Below, one piece after another: positions 10,401-16,329 of a stretch of DNA of 20,467 nucleotides. Within the stretch, counting starts at the first letter, position 1; each line of letters starts with the position of its first letter. The notes beneath the pieces were generated by a model, which saw nothing but the letters and a program-made list of their open reading frames with translations, made no database searches and was not told the origin of the DNA. The DNA comes from a virus: positions 1 to 20,467 of IMG/VR virus record IMGVR_UViG_3300046718_000379, one strand, 5' to 3'. The position numbers and the translations under genes are program-made.

Positions 10401-12506
10401 CTGCGCGAGGAGGCCGCTGCGGGGCGGCTCAAGGCGGTCACCGAGCACCTCGACACGCTCGACCCGGCGACGAAAGCCTCGGTCGTGGACGAGGTCGCGC
10501 AGGCGTTCCCGGTGCTCGACGGTTACCACAAGCCGACCGCGCACCTGACCGACCGGATGCTGGCGAAGCGTGCCGCCGATCTCTCGCCCGAGGCGCAGCA
10601 GGTCGTGGGCACGCTCCGCGCGGGGCTGGCGAAGGGCGACAAGATCGCGCCCGCCGAGATGCAGGCGCTGATCACCGGGCGCGAGTACGTCCCCGACCGC
10701 ACCGTGCGCGACCTGCACCGCTCGAAAGACCCTGACGCCAAGACGCTGCCCGGTGCGCCGTTCGACGTGACCTCGCGCTCGCATGAGAACACGCGGCTGA
10801 AGGAGTACATGCAGCTAGTCAAGGAGGGGAAGGACGGGTGGGACTGGTACGAGAAGGGCGGGCGCGCGGTGATGTTCCACGCGAACGACGACCCGGCCTT
10901 CGCGCGGCAGATCTCCGAGGCGCTCGCGTTCACCTCTCCGGCGACCGAGGTGCTCGTCAACGGTGGCTTCGGCTTCAAGGGCGTGAATCAGGCGCGAGCG
11001 GGCGTGCCGATAGAGACGGGGCGGTTCCCGGCGCGCATGAGCCGCGAGATCGGCGACGTATTCTCCGAGGTGGGCAGCGGCGCATCGGGGCTGAAGGTCA
11101 GGCCGTTTCGGGACGCGCTTGCGCGGGGTGGGGACTTCAAGGCGGGCGACACGCCGGAGCGCCCGGTCAACGACATCTGGCAGGGCGAGGCGTGGGGCTA
11201 CATCAACCCCGACGGGACGCCGCTGCGGCGCGGGTTCACGGCGGAAGAGCACAAGTGGATGGACCGGATGAGCGACAAGGCGCTCGCCGCTGCGAAGAGC
11301 GACCCGGCGCTCGCGGCGCTCATCCCGAAAGACGCGGGCGAGTGGACGCTGTCGCGGCTGCAAGCCGCTGCGTGGGTCGGCGCGAAGCGGCGCGTGGCGT
11401 TGGCCGAACTGGCGGCGCGGGCAGAAAAGACCGGGCGTCCCACCACCGCCGCGCAGATCGCGAAGGCGCACATCGTGCCGAACTTCGCCGACGCCATCGA
11501 GCGCAACTACGGCCACATGAGCCGCGAGACGGTCCCGGCGAAGCAGCGCGGCGGCGGGCACATGAAGGAACTGCACGACCCGAACTACGCCGACGCCGCG
11601 CAGTTGAAGCAAGACCTGCACGACCTCACGCTCTCCGACAGCGGGCAGTACGACGCGCAGGGCCGCGACCAGATCCTCGCGAGCTACGGCGGGATGCCGG
11701 GCAAGGTGGTCGAGGGCGTCGGGATGTTCAAGGGCGACACCGCGCCCGGCCTGCAGCAGCCCGTCGTCACCGGCAGCGTGCTCGACGCGGCGGGCAGTCG
11801 CGCGCTCGATGAGGGGTCGCTGCGGATCATGCGCGCGACCGACGCGAGTCAGGCGCTGCTCAACCGGCAAGCGGCCACGGCGGGCGGCAAGGCGATGGAG
11901 GCCGGGTCAGGCGTGCCGCGCACCACCGCCGTGATCACGCTGGGACGCCCGCCGACGCGGGCCGAGACGCTCGACACGCATCAGCGCATCCTCGCGCACG
12001 GGGGCACTGCCGACACGGTCGCGCAGAGCTACACCGGCAAGGAGATGGTGCTGCTGAACCTCGGCATGGACCCGAAGGCGTTCGCGAAGCTGGCGAAGGA
12101 CGTGAACAAAGCGCACGGCCAGCCGGGCGGGCTGGAGATGAAGGTCTGGTCGGGCTACTACGACACGAACAAGTGGAACCTGCACGGGTCGGAGTTCGGG
12201 CAGGGGTATCACCCACAGATCGAGCCGCTGGCCGAGGGGATCAAGCCGGGGCTGGGGTTCGACGTGGCGATGCCGGGCCTCGCCGAGCGCAAGCTCCGCA
12301 TCGACGCGGAACTGAAGCGGCGCTCGGGCGGGCGGCTCTCGCTCGACAAGAACCACGAATACCTGCTCAAGACGATGGCGAACGAAGGCTGGGCGGGGAT
12401 GAAGAAGCTGTCGCGGGAGTTTGGCGTGCCGGTCACGCTGCTGGCGGCGGCGCTGCGCTTGATGGGCGCAACACCGCCGAGCGACGACACTACCGACGGC
12501 GCGTGA
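7479..12506 (+). CDS. Giant putative ejection/internal virion protein (1675 aa)
   Basis: The largest gene in the window. ATG lies directly after the preceding TAG, with AAGGA at 7467-7471 giving a 7-nt spacing. Long amphipathic helices alternate with Gly/Ala-rich hydrophobic stretches, notably about residues 585-630 and 825-960, which could insert in membranes. Around residues 1120-1240 there is a distinct globular region: WDWYEKG, then LAFTSPATEVLVN, then RFPARMS and a later NDIWQGEAWG. A W-Y ... SP-T-V--N ... RFPA arrangement recurs in phage proteins (I associate it with the DUF7178 family), function unknown. I see no convincing lysozyme or transglycosylase active site. Size, last place in the virion block and composition resemble the giant ejected proteins of podoviruses (T7 gp16 class) by analogy only. 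The 3' end overlaps the convergent minus-strand gene by 17 bp. Confidence 0.62.
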   Translation: MAKGDISVGFGGMGPSDVRASGIPSMADSVTVPADDTSASWLDRLLESVAGPKMTEDPNYGPDSTMAQLYDKYARPMNPLNLLVGAAKEVPALAAKVPLNATRFAARFSPDPNAEQYLSGDDPESIGAKIDALTKTGALSPRDFGQSVGAAGTDIMAMVAGDEAAGLPALSEALPSAVKGLPGLAKTVDWAGTNIGKGGLYGQLLDNDAETGAVAGGIGGAAVGSGEAVLSRAAPFLESAAEKSLGRVIAPGKEAWKKFVGKNAQDIIRDVPLSAAAPWREGGGLQGIVDYAQQQADNIGVSLDAAYAQRLQPDIAPKLKGIRDQIRSTADNLLQAHGMAVVNLAPESKQALEEIRASLATGRGALNPKDTNISVLQDAASRLQEVTNGLGSEMAQVGTASPRAFQGQLIQRGIARGAQSTAEQGIARAMGDIDNVISGDLVGTRMATEPLARRIDKLRMNFGDTNAAGEFVSTDPAFSSSIEKLAATVRSYGPEMNAQQLRNLAQDWGKIVSGANGRGFLSPMADESMKGAMRAARGEVETTRDALMGTKVRDQSNELAFWKRLSEAAESTAERRVGHMGGGLFGSMATLAGVGGGEYAAHAAGHGLVGSLGLGAGGAAAAAVTVRVMRSPIYNLLSAKTKLAMASALRKGTNAALGTAMRRALLELSLLNHGGLSALGHTDLTATEADAEHHNIINGRDVTPGVLESANPDTVYGAGGSVDPGIEHNQRLLQQQDQIDQSIEEAAPPLDPQTESRVYDKLANTQVASAGLSRLPEWLQTQLVNAPDLGATHPHLQKLANLIAEQTSPLNLAFLGDEALRPLAAGTKLAGASEMVGKGLAAAMAAAGLQTGLEGVQEGRPGKVIGGGVQTALGALGLRGGGVAGAAEEAAAALTPAARRAGGFATRVGQGLAGAGKAAVIGPAIGLASTALADTDLAKSLIPDDETRNAVFNAAGMGAGVVGLGMAAGKGMKGLREEAAAGRLKAVTEHLDTLDPATKASVVDEVAQAFPVLDGYHKPTAHLTDRMLAKRAADLSPEAQQVVGTLRAGLAKGDKIAPAEMQALITGREYVPDRTVRDLHRSKDPDAKTLPGAPFDVTSRSHENTRLKEYMQLVKEGKDGWDWYEKGGRAVMFHANDDPAFARQISEALAFTSPATEVLVNGGFGFKGVNQARAGVPIETGRFPARMSREIGDVFSEVGSGASGLKVRPFRDALARGGDFKAGDTPERPVNDIWQGEAWGYINPDGTPLRRGFTAEEHKWMDRMSDKALAAAKSDPALAALIPKDAGEWTLSRLQAAAWVGAKRRVALAELAARAEKTGRPTTAAQIAKAHIVPNFADAIERNYGHMSRETVPAKQRGGGHMKELHDPNYADAAQLKQDLHDLTLSDSGQYDAQGRDQILASYGGMPGKVVEGVGMFKGDTAPGLQQPVVTGSVLDAAGSRALDEGSLRIMRATDASQALLNRQAATAGGKAMEAGSGVPRTTAVITLGRPPTRAETLDTHQRILAHGGTADTVAQSYTGKEMVLLNLGMDPKAFAKLAKDVNKAHGQPGGLEMKVWSGYYDTNKWNLHGSEFGQGYHPQIEPLAEGIKPGLGFDVAMPGLAERKLRIDAELKRRSGGRLSLDKNHEYLLKTMANEGWAGMKKLSREFGVPVTLLAAALRLMGATPPSDDTTDGA

Positions 12507-12726
12507 GGGCGCGCACGCGCTGTCGCAGCACGCGCAGCAGGGTCTTCTGAAGCGCGGCTCGCGCCAGCCGTGCGCCGGTCGCGGCGGGCGTTTCGTGCCG
12601 GGCGCGCAGGTCGAGTCGCCAGCGCCGCAGCGCCGCCTCCGGTATCGGCGGGGCCGGGCGCACGGGCACCCCGGCTTGTGCGCTGTTGATCGCGGCGAAC
12701 ACGTCAGCCGGTGTCGGCTTCGTCAT
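12490..12726 (-). CDS. Small basic protein of unknown function
   Basis: 78 residues. The start ATG overlaps the stop of the upstream gene in an ATGA arrangement, so it is probably translated by coupling. The N-terminus (MTKPTPADVFAAINSA) looks like a short amphipathic helix. The rest is strongly Arg/Ala-rich, with many Arg in the last 45 residues ending in ALTRRR, which could bind nucleic acid. I do not recognise a family. It is the last gene of the minus-strand block and its 3' end overlaps the giant plus-strand gene by 17 bp, so late transcripts run antisense into it. The overlap pattern supports it as real despite the Arg-rich composition. Confidence 0.6.
   Translation of the reverse strand: MTKPTPADVFAAINSAQAGVPVRPAPPIPEAALRRWRLDLRARHETPAATGARLARAALQKTLLRVLRQRVRALTRRR
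12499..12520. terminator. Possible bidirectional hairpin at the convergent gene junction
   Basis: Perfect 7-bp inverted repeat GCGCGTG (12499-12505) / CACGCGC (12514-12520) with an 8-nt loop, spanning the ends of the two converging genes. There is no T-run on either side, so intrinsic termination is doubtful; it may only pause or protect 3' ends. Confidence 0.25.
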
Positions 12727-13187
12727 CGCGTCACCTCGTCAGGCGTCAGCCGCTGCCGCGCCGCTGCCGTGTCCCGCATCGCCACGCGCACCTCGTCGCC
12801 ATCGCCGTCGGCCAGCATGAAGAGCAGGTCGGCGAGCGTGCCCTTGTCGAGCCGCAGCAGCGAGGTCAGCAGCGGCTCGGGACAGATCAGCGCCGTGCTC
12901 GGCGGGCGTCCTTTCGACAGCGTGCCGTTGTGCGCCGACGCCGCCGCGCGAGCGGGCGAGGTGCGCGAGCCGAGCGCGACCGCCGGGTTCGGGTCGTCCC
13001 ATTCCACGACGTAGCCTGCCTCGCGCAGCGTGCGGGCGAGCTTGCGCCGGTCGCCGATCACTTCGGCGGTGCGCGTCGAGGTCGCGGGGTTGTAGCGGAC
13101 CTGATGCACCTCCGGGGGCAGGCGCACGGTGGTGCGCTGCTCCCGGTAGTCGGTGCCGTTGGTCTGGATCGTCACGTCGATGGTCAT
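12723..13187 (-). CDS. Hypothetical phage protein (154 aa)
   Basis: 154 residues. ATG at 13187 follows the upstream TAG by 3 nt, and the AGAGGAAC that ends the upstream gene provides the ribosome-binding site. The N-terminal half is beta-rich (MTIDVTIQTNGTDYREQRTTVRL, then VRYNPATSTRTAEVIGDRRK) followed by an LREAGYVVEW segment; a Ser/Ala/Pro linker leads to a C-terminal helical part (LLTSLLRLDKGTLADLLFMLADG). No catalytic motif seen. Two-domain organisation and the tight chain with neighbours suggest a real early-region gene; its function is unknown. Confidence 0.72.
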   Translation of the reverse strand: MTIDVTIQTNGTDYREQRTTVRLPPEVHQVRYNPATSTRTAEVIGDRRKLARTLREAGYVVEWDDPNPAVALGSRTSPARAAASAHNGTLSKGRPPSTALICPEPLLTSLLRLDKGTLADLLFMLADGDGDEVRVAMRDTAAARQRLTPDEVTR

Positions 13188-13190
13188 GGG

Positions 13191-13379
13191 CTAGTTCCTC
13201 TTCTGTTTCCAATGCCGCTTGGCGCACGTTCGGCAGACCGACGACGTGGTCAGGCTGGCAGCGTCCGGTGGGAACTTCCAGCGCACGCTGGCGAGGTCGC
13301 GCCCGCAGAGGACGCGCTCGCCCTGCGCGGTGGGGCGCTTGAAGTCGTAGTAGTGCATCAACGTCGGGTAGTTCCTCAC
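13191..13379 (-). CDS. Small putative zinc-binding protein
   Basis: 62 residues starting with GTG at 13379, preferred over the internal ATG at 13358 because AGGAG lies 8 nt upstream of the GTG and the GTG overlaps the previous stop (GTGA). Cys25, Cys49 and Cys52, with His56 after them, form a C...CxxC(x3)H pattern, and the sequence around it (VLCGR..., then TTSSVCRTCAKRHW) resembles short phage zinc-ribbon proteins that carry a TC-x2-C knuckle. Zinc binding is inferred; no partner is known. The C-terminus is basic (KRHWKQKRN), compatible with nucleic-acid contact. It is the middle of a chain of coupled genes. Confidence 0.72.
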   Translation of the reverse strand: MRNYPTLMHYYDFKRPTAQGERVLCGRDLASVRWKFPPDAASLTTSSVCRTCAKRHWKQKRN

Positions 13380-13660
13380 GTCGGGTTCTCCTGCTTCTGC
13401 ACCCAGCCGCTGCCGAGCGCGTGTCGCTCCGGCGCGCCGACGGGGCCGACGATGGTGAAGGTCACGCCGCGCACGGGCGGGTCGCCCAGCAGCGTCAGCG
13501 TGCGGTCGTGGCGCATCGCGCTCGTCGTCGGCATCGACAGCGAGTGCGCCTCGGTGCAGACCTGCTGGCAGAACATCGCGGTGCGCGTCTCCCAGTCGAG
13601 GTGATACTCCTGCGCGTAGCTGTAGCCGCTCACGCGAGCGATGCTCTTGGGGTCGCGCAT
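13376..13660 (-). CDS. Hypothetical phage protein (94 aa)
   Basis: 94 residues. ATG at 13660 is chosen because GGGAGGGA lies just upstream, within the last codons of the preceding micro-gene, only 2 nt after that gene's stop. A much longer open frame continues upstream, but there it is Arg/Pro-rich and overlaps real genes in another frame, so it is rejected. The protein has a mixed alpha/beta look, with two Cys near residues 31-35 (FCQQVC) and beta-like segments (RTLTLLGD, VRGVTFTIVGPVG). I do not recognise the family. The stop overlaps the next GTG by GTGA. Confidence 0.72.
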   Translation of the reverse strand: MRDPKSIARVSGYSYAQEYHLDWETRTAMFCQQVCTEAHSLSMPTTSAMRHDRTLTLLGDPPVRGVTFTIVGPVGAPERHALGSGWVQKQENPT

Positions 13661-13662
13661 GA

Positions 13663-13734
13663 TCAGTTCCCTCCCGCGCAGCAGAGGCCGCAGAGGATGC
13701 CGAAGCCGATGACGAAGAGGATGGTGGCGATCAC
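13663..13734 (-). CDS. 23-residue putative membrane microprotein
   Basis: A very short frame: GTG at 13734, overlapping the TGA of the upstream gene (GTGA), stop at 13663-13665. The product, VIATILFVIGFGILCGLCCAGGN read from GTG, is almost wholly hydrophobic with one membrane-spanning helix (about residues 2-17) and three Cys near the C-terminus (a C...CC cluster) that could be acylated or metal-bound. GGAAGG lies about 9 nt upstream. Its last codons carry the ribosome-binding site of the next gene, so it fills the only gap in a chain of coupled genes. Such small one-span phage peptides can be holin-like, superinfection-related or membrane anchors; I cannot tell which. The alternative is that this is simply a spacer that happens to be hydrophobic. 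Confidence 0.5.
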   Translation of the reverse strand: MIATILFVIGFGILCGLCCAGGN

Positions 13735-13964
13735 TTGCCACCGCCTTCCGTCGCGCCGCCGCTGACGGTCTGGATGATCTTCCGCGCCTCCTGCAGATGC
13801 GTGAGCGCCGCCTGCAGCGCCTGCGTGGGCGCGTGGGCGACGGCGCGTTCCCAGCGGTAGTGGCGAATCTCCAGCCCGGCGCTGACCTCGTCGTTGATCG
13901 CGCGGATGATCGCGATCCGCTCCAGCTGCTCCTGCGTGCGTCCCGTGATCGTCTTCTTCGGCAT
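13731..13964 (-). CDS. Small helical hypothetical protein (77 aa)
   Basis: 77 residues. ATG at 13964 is supported by the CACTGGAGA leader 8 nt upstream (measured from GGAG). It looks alpha-helical (TQEQLERIAIIRAINDEVSAGLEIRHYRWERAVAHAPTQALQAAL...), with a Gly-rich tail. I see no known motif. Its stop codon overlaps the GTG start of the membrane microprotein, so both are probably co-translated. The upstream intergenic space holds a UUCG hairpin. Confidence 0.75.
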   Translation of the reverse strand: MPKKTITGRTQEQLERIAIIRAINDEVSAGLEIRHYRWERAVAHAPTQALQAALTHLQEARKIIQTVSGGATEGGGK

Positions 13965-13971
13965 GGTCGTG

Positions 13972-13980
13972 TCTCCAGTG
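13972..13980 (-). promoter_or_regulatory. CACTGGAGA translation leader, 77-aa gene
   Basis: Exact 9-mer; 8 nt between GGAG and ATG 13964, full leader CACTGGAGACACGACC. Confidence 0.7.
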
Positions 13981-13986
13981 AAGGGC

Positions 13987-14002
13987 GGGGGCCGAAGCCC
14001 CC
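13987..14002 (-). promoter_or_regulatory. Intergenic C(UUCG)G tetraloop hairpin
   Basis: 6-bp stem GGGGGC-UUCG-GCCCCC on the minus-strand RNA, between the stop of the 146-aa gene and the leader of the 77-aa gene. No U-tract follows, so it is unlikely to be an ordinary terminator; RNA stabilisation or processing is more likely. Confidence 0.6.
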
Positions 14003-14013
14003 ACCCGGATGAA

Positions 14014-14454
14014 CTACTTGCTGCGCTTCTCGCGCCGCGCACGTCGGGCTGCGGCCTTCGCCGCTCGCGCGACCCGCGCCTTCTCGCGGACCTTCGGGTC
14101 GAGCAGCGGGTTCGGGCGCGTCGGCGCGTCCTGCTGCGCCTCGGCCAGCCGCTGGCCCTGCTTGCGCTTCGCGAGGTAGGCCACGGCGTCGCGCTGCCGG
14201 GCGATGACCTCGGTGACGTGCGGCGGGAACACGATCCGCGTCGTGCGGTTCTTCGCGACGTGCTCCACGAAGAGGTAGTCGCCCTTGTCGAACCGCACGG
14301 TCTGGATGATGAACGTCTCGCTCGACACGATGTCGGTCGAGCGCACGGTCGCCGGGCGGGTCTGCGCCGCCTCCGGCAGCTTGTGCAGTTGCCCAAGCTG
14401 GTGGTCGAAGTTGTCTTGCCCTGAGTCGCCTGCCGGTCGGAGTGCTTTGGTCAT
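14014..14454 (-). CDS. Hypothetical protein with basic C-terminal tail (146 aa)
   Basis: 146 residues with ATG at 14454, 8 nt from GGAG of the CACTGGAGA leader. After about 35 polar residues there is a beta-rich core (RSTDIVSSETFIIQTVRF, DYLFVEHVAKNRTTRIVFP) ending in an ARQRDAVAYLAKRK helix. The last 25 residues are strongly basic (KAAARRARREKRSK), as in proteins that bind nucleic acid. No family recognised. It lies within the unit starting at the promoter near 15303-15332. Confidence 0.75.
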   Translation of the reverse strand: MTKALRPAGDSGQDNFDHQLGQLHKLPEAAQTRPATVRSTDIVSSETFIIQTVRFDKGDYLFVEHVAKNRTTRIVFPPHVTEVIARQRDAVAYLAKRKQGQRLAEAQQDAPTRPNPLLDPKVREKARVARAAKAAARRARREKRSK

Positions 14455-14461
14455 CGTCGTC

Positions 14462-14470
14462 TCTCCAGTG
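14462..14470 (-). promoter_or_regulatory. CACTGGAGA translation leader, 146-aa gene
   Basis: Exact 9-mer; 8 nt from GGAG to ATG 14454, following spacer GACGACG. Confidence 0.7.
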
Positions 14471-14495
14471 GGGCGCGAGCACCATGCCCGCGCCC
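14471..14495 (-). promoter_or_regulatory. Intergenic inverted repeat without UUCG loop
   Basis: 7-bp stem GGGCGCG / CGCGCCC (14471-14477 and 14489-14495), 11-nt loop, directly upstream of the CACTGGAGA at 14462-14470. It occupies the place a UUCG hairpin holds elsewhere. Confidence 0.4.
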
Positions 14496-14508
14496 AGTCG
14501 TCCGTCGT

Positions 14509-15255
14509 CTACAGTCGGTCGTCGGCGGCAAGCTCCACCACCACGCGCCCGTCGTGGCGCGCCTCGCGCGGCGTGAAGCCGGGCTGCGCGTCATACGCGG
14601 CCTCGGCGACCTTCACCCACGCGGCGACCTTGTCGGCGACCGGGGCCACGTTGACCACCGGCACGACCTTGGCGCTGCCCTTGGCCTTGTGCGGCAGGCC
14701 GTAGCGGCTCGCGCACACCGGGCCGTAGCCGACCTCGACGCTGCCCTCGTCCGTCAGGCCGAGGCCGCAGAACGAGCAGCGGCCCGTCAGCGCGCCGTAG
14801 GCGGCACCAGCCGCCGCCGGGTCGGCCTCGATGGCCTGCAGCGTCGGCAGCAGGGCGTCCACGCCGTAGGCCGCGCCCTCGCGCGTCACCTTGCCCACGT
14901 ACTCGCCGTTGAGCTTGACGTAGACGCTGCCGGGGTTGCGCGAGTCGTCGCCCGCCAGCGAGAGCAGAAGCTCGCCGTTGCCGGGGGCCGCGAAGCGCGT
15001 CTTGGGGAACTTGAGGCCGCGCTCACGCGCCGCCTTCAGGAAGGCCACCAGCCCGCTCAGGCTGACGACCGGGCGCGGGGCCGGGGCGACCGCAGACGCT
15101 GCCACCGCGACGGCGGCGAGCGCCTGCGCGGCTTGGCAGTCGCTCAGGTTGGCGTGCTTGGAGCCAGCGCCGCGTGCCCAGATGATGCTCTGGCCGGGGG
15201 TGATGGCTGACTTGCAGATGGTGCAGGTTCCGGCGAACTTCGCAGTGATGGTCAT
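14509..15255 (-). CDS. DUF6011-like zinc-finger phage protein
   Basis: 248 residues. ATG at 15255 (MTITAKFAG) is preferred to an upstream GTG in the same frame because the CACTGGAGA leader and a predicted 5' hairpin lie just before it. Two probable zinc sites are visible: N-terminal Cys11-x2-Cys14 with His34 and Cys40, and C-terminal Cys160-x2-Cys163 followed by a GYGPVC motif with Cys181. The second matches the DUF6011 pattern (C-x2-C-G-x-L-T-D-x-x-S-h-x-x-GYGPVC). Between them sit an Ala/Pro linker and a beta-rich domain (about residues 85-140). The function of the family is not established; nucleic-acid or protein binding is likely. First gene of the promoter unit at 15303-15332. Confidence 0.8.
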   Translation of the reverse strand: MTITAKFAGTCTICKSAITPGQSIIWARGAGSKHANLSDCQAAQALAAVAVAASAVAPAPRPVVSLSGLVAFLKAARERGLKFPKTRFAAPGNGELLLSLAGDDSRNPGSVYVKLNGEYVGKVTREGAAYGVDALLPTLQAIEADPAAAGAAYGALTGRCSFCGLGLTDEGSVEVGYGPVCASRYGLPHKAKGSAKVVPVVNVAPVADKVAAWVKVAEAAYDAQPGFTPREARHDGRVVVELAADDRL

Positions 15256-15260
15256 TGTCG

Positions 15261-15269
15261 TCTCCAGTG
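15261..15269 (-). promoter_or_regulatory. CACTGGAGA translation leader, DUF6011-like gene
   Basis: Exact 9-mer; shorter 6-nt gap from GGAG to ATG 15255; lies 4 nt after the transcript 2 hairpin. Confidence 0.7.
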
Positions 15270-15273
15270 TCTC

Positions 15274-15294
15274 GGGGCGACCCAGCGCCGCCCC
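15274..15294 (-). promoter_or_regulatory. 5' leader hairpin of transcript 2
   Basis: 6-bp stem GGGGCG / CGCCCC (15274-15279 and 15289-15294) with a 9-nt loop differing at one base from the loop of the 16727-16759 hairpin, so these two leaders are homologous. Confidence 0.55.
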
Positions 15295-15302
15295 ACCCAA
15301 TG

Positions 15303-15332
15303 ATTAGACACCCAGCGGTAGGTTGCTGTCAA
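15303..15332 (-). promoter_or_regulatory. Promoter-like element 2 (drives the 15255 gene)
   Basis: TTGACA (15327-15332) and TCTAAT (15303-15308), spacer 18 nt, preceded by GGGGGC. Predicted start near 15296, two to three bases before a hairpin. Confidence 0.65.
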
Positions 15333-15361
15333 GCCCCCGTCAAACCTTGGGCTTTTCGGCC

Positions 15362-15712
15362 CTACGCCCGCCTCCCGCTCAGGACGCCGACGGCCTCGGA
15401 GGCCGCGCGTTCGATGATGGCGGCGACGTAGCCCCGGCGCTCGCCGCACGCCTTCTCCGTCTCGCGGCGCAGCACGTCGGCCTTGTCGCGGGCGAGGTCG
15501 GTGATGACGGTCGCGGCCTCCTTCGCGTCGGCGACGATCTGCGCGGCCACCCGGTGGGCCGTGCTCGGCAGCATCGGCGACGGCAGGATGTCCGTCGCGA
15601 TGTCGCGGACGATGGCGTCGCGCTGGTCGGCCAGCCACGGGCCGAGGTAGGTGTGCGGGCCGAGCTTCGCGATGAACGCGTCGAGGGCGGCGACTTCTAG
15701 GTCTTTGGTCAT
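15362..15712 (-). CDS. Hypothetical helical phage protein (116 aa)
   Basis: 116 residues from ATG 15712 with the CACTGGAGA leader 8 nt upstream. It starts with an amphipathic helix and a GPHTYLGPWLADQRDAI segment (about residues 18-34), a Y-x-GPWL pattern I have seen in other phage and bacterial hypothetical proteins, followed by long Ala-rich helices with a Cys near residue 90. No catalytic signature. Its stop is about 30 nt upstream of the -35 box of the next promoter unit, so it is the last gene of the 16755 transcript unit. Confidence 0.74.
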   Translation of the reverse strand: MTKDLEVAALDAFIAKLGPHTYLGPWLADQRDAIVRDIATDILPSPMLPSTAHRVAAQIVADAKEAATVITDLARDKADVLRRETEKACGERRGYVAAIIERAASEAVGVLSGRRA

Positions 15713-15736
15713 GGTCGTGTCTCCAGTGGTCGAGGG
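15710..15736 (-). repeat. CACTGGAGA leader (15720-15728) in a 27-nt duplicated segment, 116-aa gene
   Basis: The 9-mer is 8 nt from ATG 15712. The whole 27-nt segment, from the start codon upstream, is identical to 16137-16163. Confidence 0.7.
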
Positions 15737-15737
15737 G

Positions 15738-16139
15738 TTAGAAACCGTTGCCGACGGGGAAGCCGAAGTGCGCCTTCAGCTTCGCGATCAGGTGCGACTC
15801 GGAGGTCGCGCCGAGCACCGCGCCGTCGCGGATGAGGACGCAGACGTTCGTCTCCAGTTGGCGCTCGCCCATGTAGGTCGAGGTGACGTAGAGGTCAAGC
15901 TCGGCGCAGCCCGGCGCGGCGGCGTGCGCGTCGATGGCCTTGATGGCGCGCAGCGCGACGAAGTCGCCGAGGTCGCTGTCGTCGGTCCAGTTCAGCGCGT
16001 TCGGCAGGTTCGCGCCGTCGCCGTTCGGCGAGCAGTCGCGCAGGCCGACCTCCGCGCAGGGCGCGAAGCCGCTGGTGTTCGCGCGGACGGCGGCGTTGAT
16101 CGCCTTCCGCAGGGCCGGGGTGACGGGGATGCTGTTCAT
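15738..16139 (-). CDS. Hypothetical phage protein (133 aa)
   Basis: 133 residues from ATG 16139, with CACTGGAGA 8 nt away. Mixed alpha/beta: an N-terminal helix (TPALRKAINAAVRAN), an acidic central part (NWTDDSDLGDFVALRAIKAIDA) and a beta-rich C-terminal part (ELDLYVTSTYMGERQLETNVCVLIRDG). No family recognised. The 27 bases from its start codon upstream are identical to those at the next gene downstream, so this leader is one of a duplicated pair. Confidence 0.75.
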   Translation of the reverse strand: MNSIPVTPALRKAINAAVRANTSGFAPCAEVGLRDCSPNGDGANLPNALNWTDDSDLGDFVALRAIKAIDAHAAAPGCAELDLYVTSTYMGERQLETNVCVLIRDGAVLGATSESHLIAKLKAHFGFPVGNGF

Positions 16140-16163
16140 GGTCGTGTCTCCAGTGGTCGAGGG
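16137..16163 (-). repeat. CACTGGAGA leader (16147-16155) in a 27-nt duplicated segment, 133-aa gene
   Basis: Second copy of the duplicated leader; 9-mer 8 nt from ATG 16139. The two flanking genes are otherwise unrelated. Confidence 0.7.
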
Positions 16164-16283
16164 TCAGAAGCTCTGCAGCCACGCGATCAGCGCGTCGGCG
16201 TGTGGCCTCGCCTGCTCGGGCTTGCCGCAGGCGAGGAAGGCGAACACCTTCGCGAGGTGGGTCGAGGCGGTCTGGCGGTCCAT
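16164..16283 (-). CDS. 39-residue helical microprotein
   Basis: Short frame starting with ATG 16283, 8 nt from GGAG of a perfect CACTGGAGA leader, and ending with TGA at 16164-16166. The product (MDRQTASTHLAKVFAFLACG and on to IAWLQSF) reads as one or two helices with aromatic and Leu faces and one Cys. It was found by following the leader motif rather than by length. It may be a host-takeover peptide of the kind common in phage early regions, but there is no direct evidence. The UUCG hairpin lies just upstream. Confidence 0.68.
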   Translation of the reverse strand: MDRQTASTHLAKVFAFLACGKPEQARPHADALIAWLQSF

Positions 16284-16290
16284 GTCAGTG

Positions 16291-16328
16291 TCTCCAGTGA
16301 GGCCGGGGGCCGAAGCCCCCGGCGGGTG
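16291..16328 (-). repeat. CACTGGAGA leader (16291-16299) plus UUCG hairpin cassette, 39-aa gene
   Basis: 9-mer 8 nt from ATG 16283. The leader plus hairpin (16291-16328) matches 18570-18608 except for one inserted base. Confidence 0.7.
16302..16323 (-). promoter_or_regulatory. Intergenic C(UUCG)G tetraloop hairpin
   Basis: 9-bp perfect stem (arms 16302-16310 and 16315-16323) closing a UUCG loop on the minus-strand RNA, between the 126-aa gene and the 39-aa gene. Nearly identical in sequence to the copy at 18582-18603. Confidence 0.62.
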
Positions 16329-16329
16329 G

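Noticed and set aside
13376-14485. 369-aa continuous minus-strand frame across several small genes
   Set aside because: Only the last 94 residues look natural; the rest is Arg/Pro-rich and conflicts with genes that have leader motifs in other frames.
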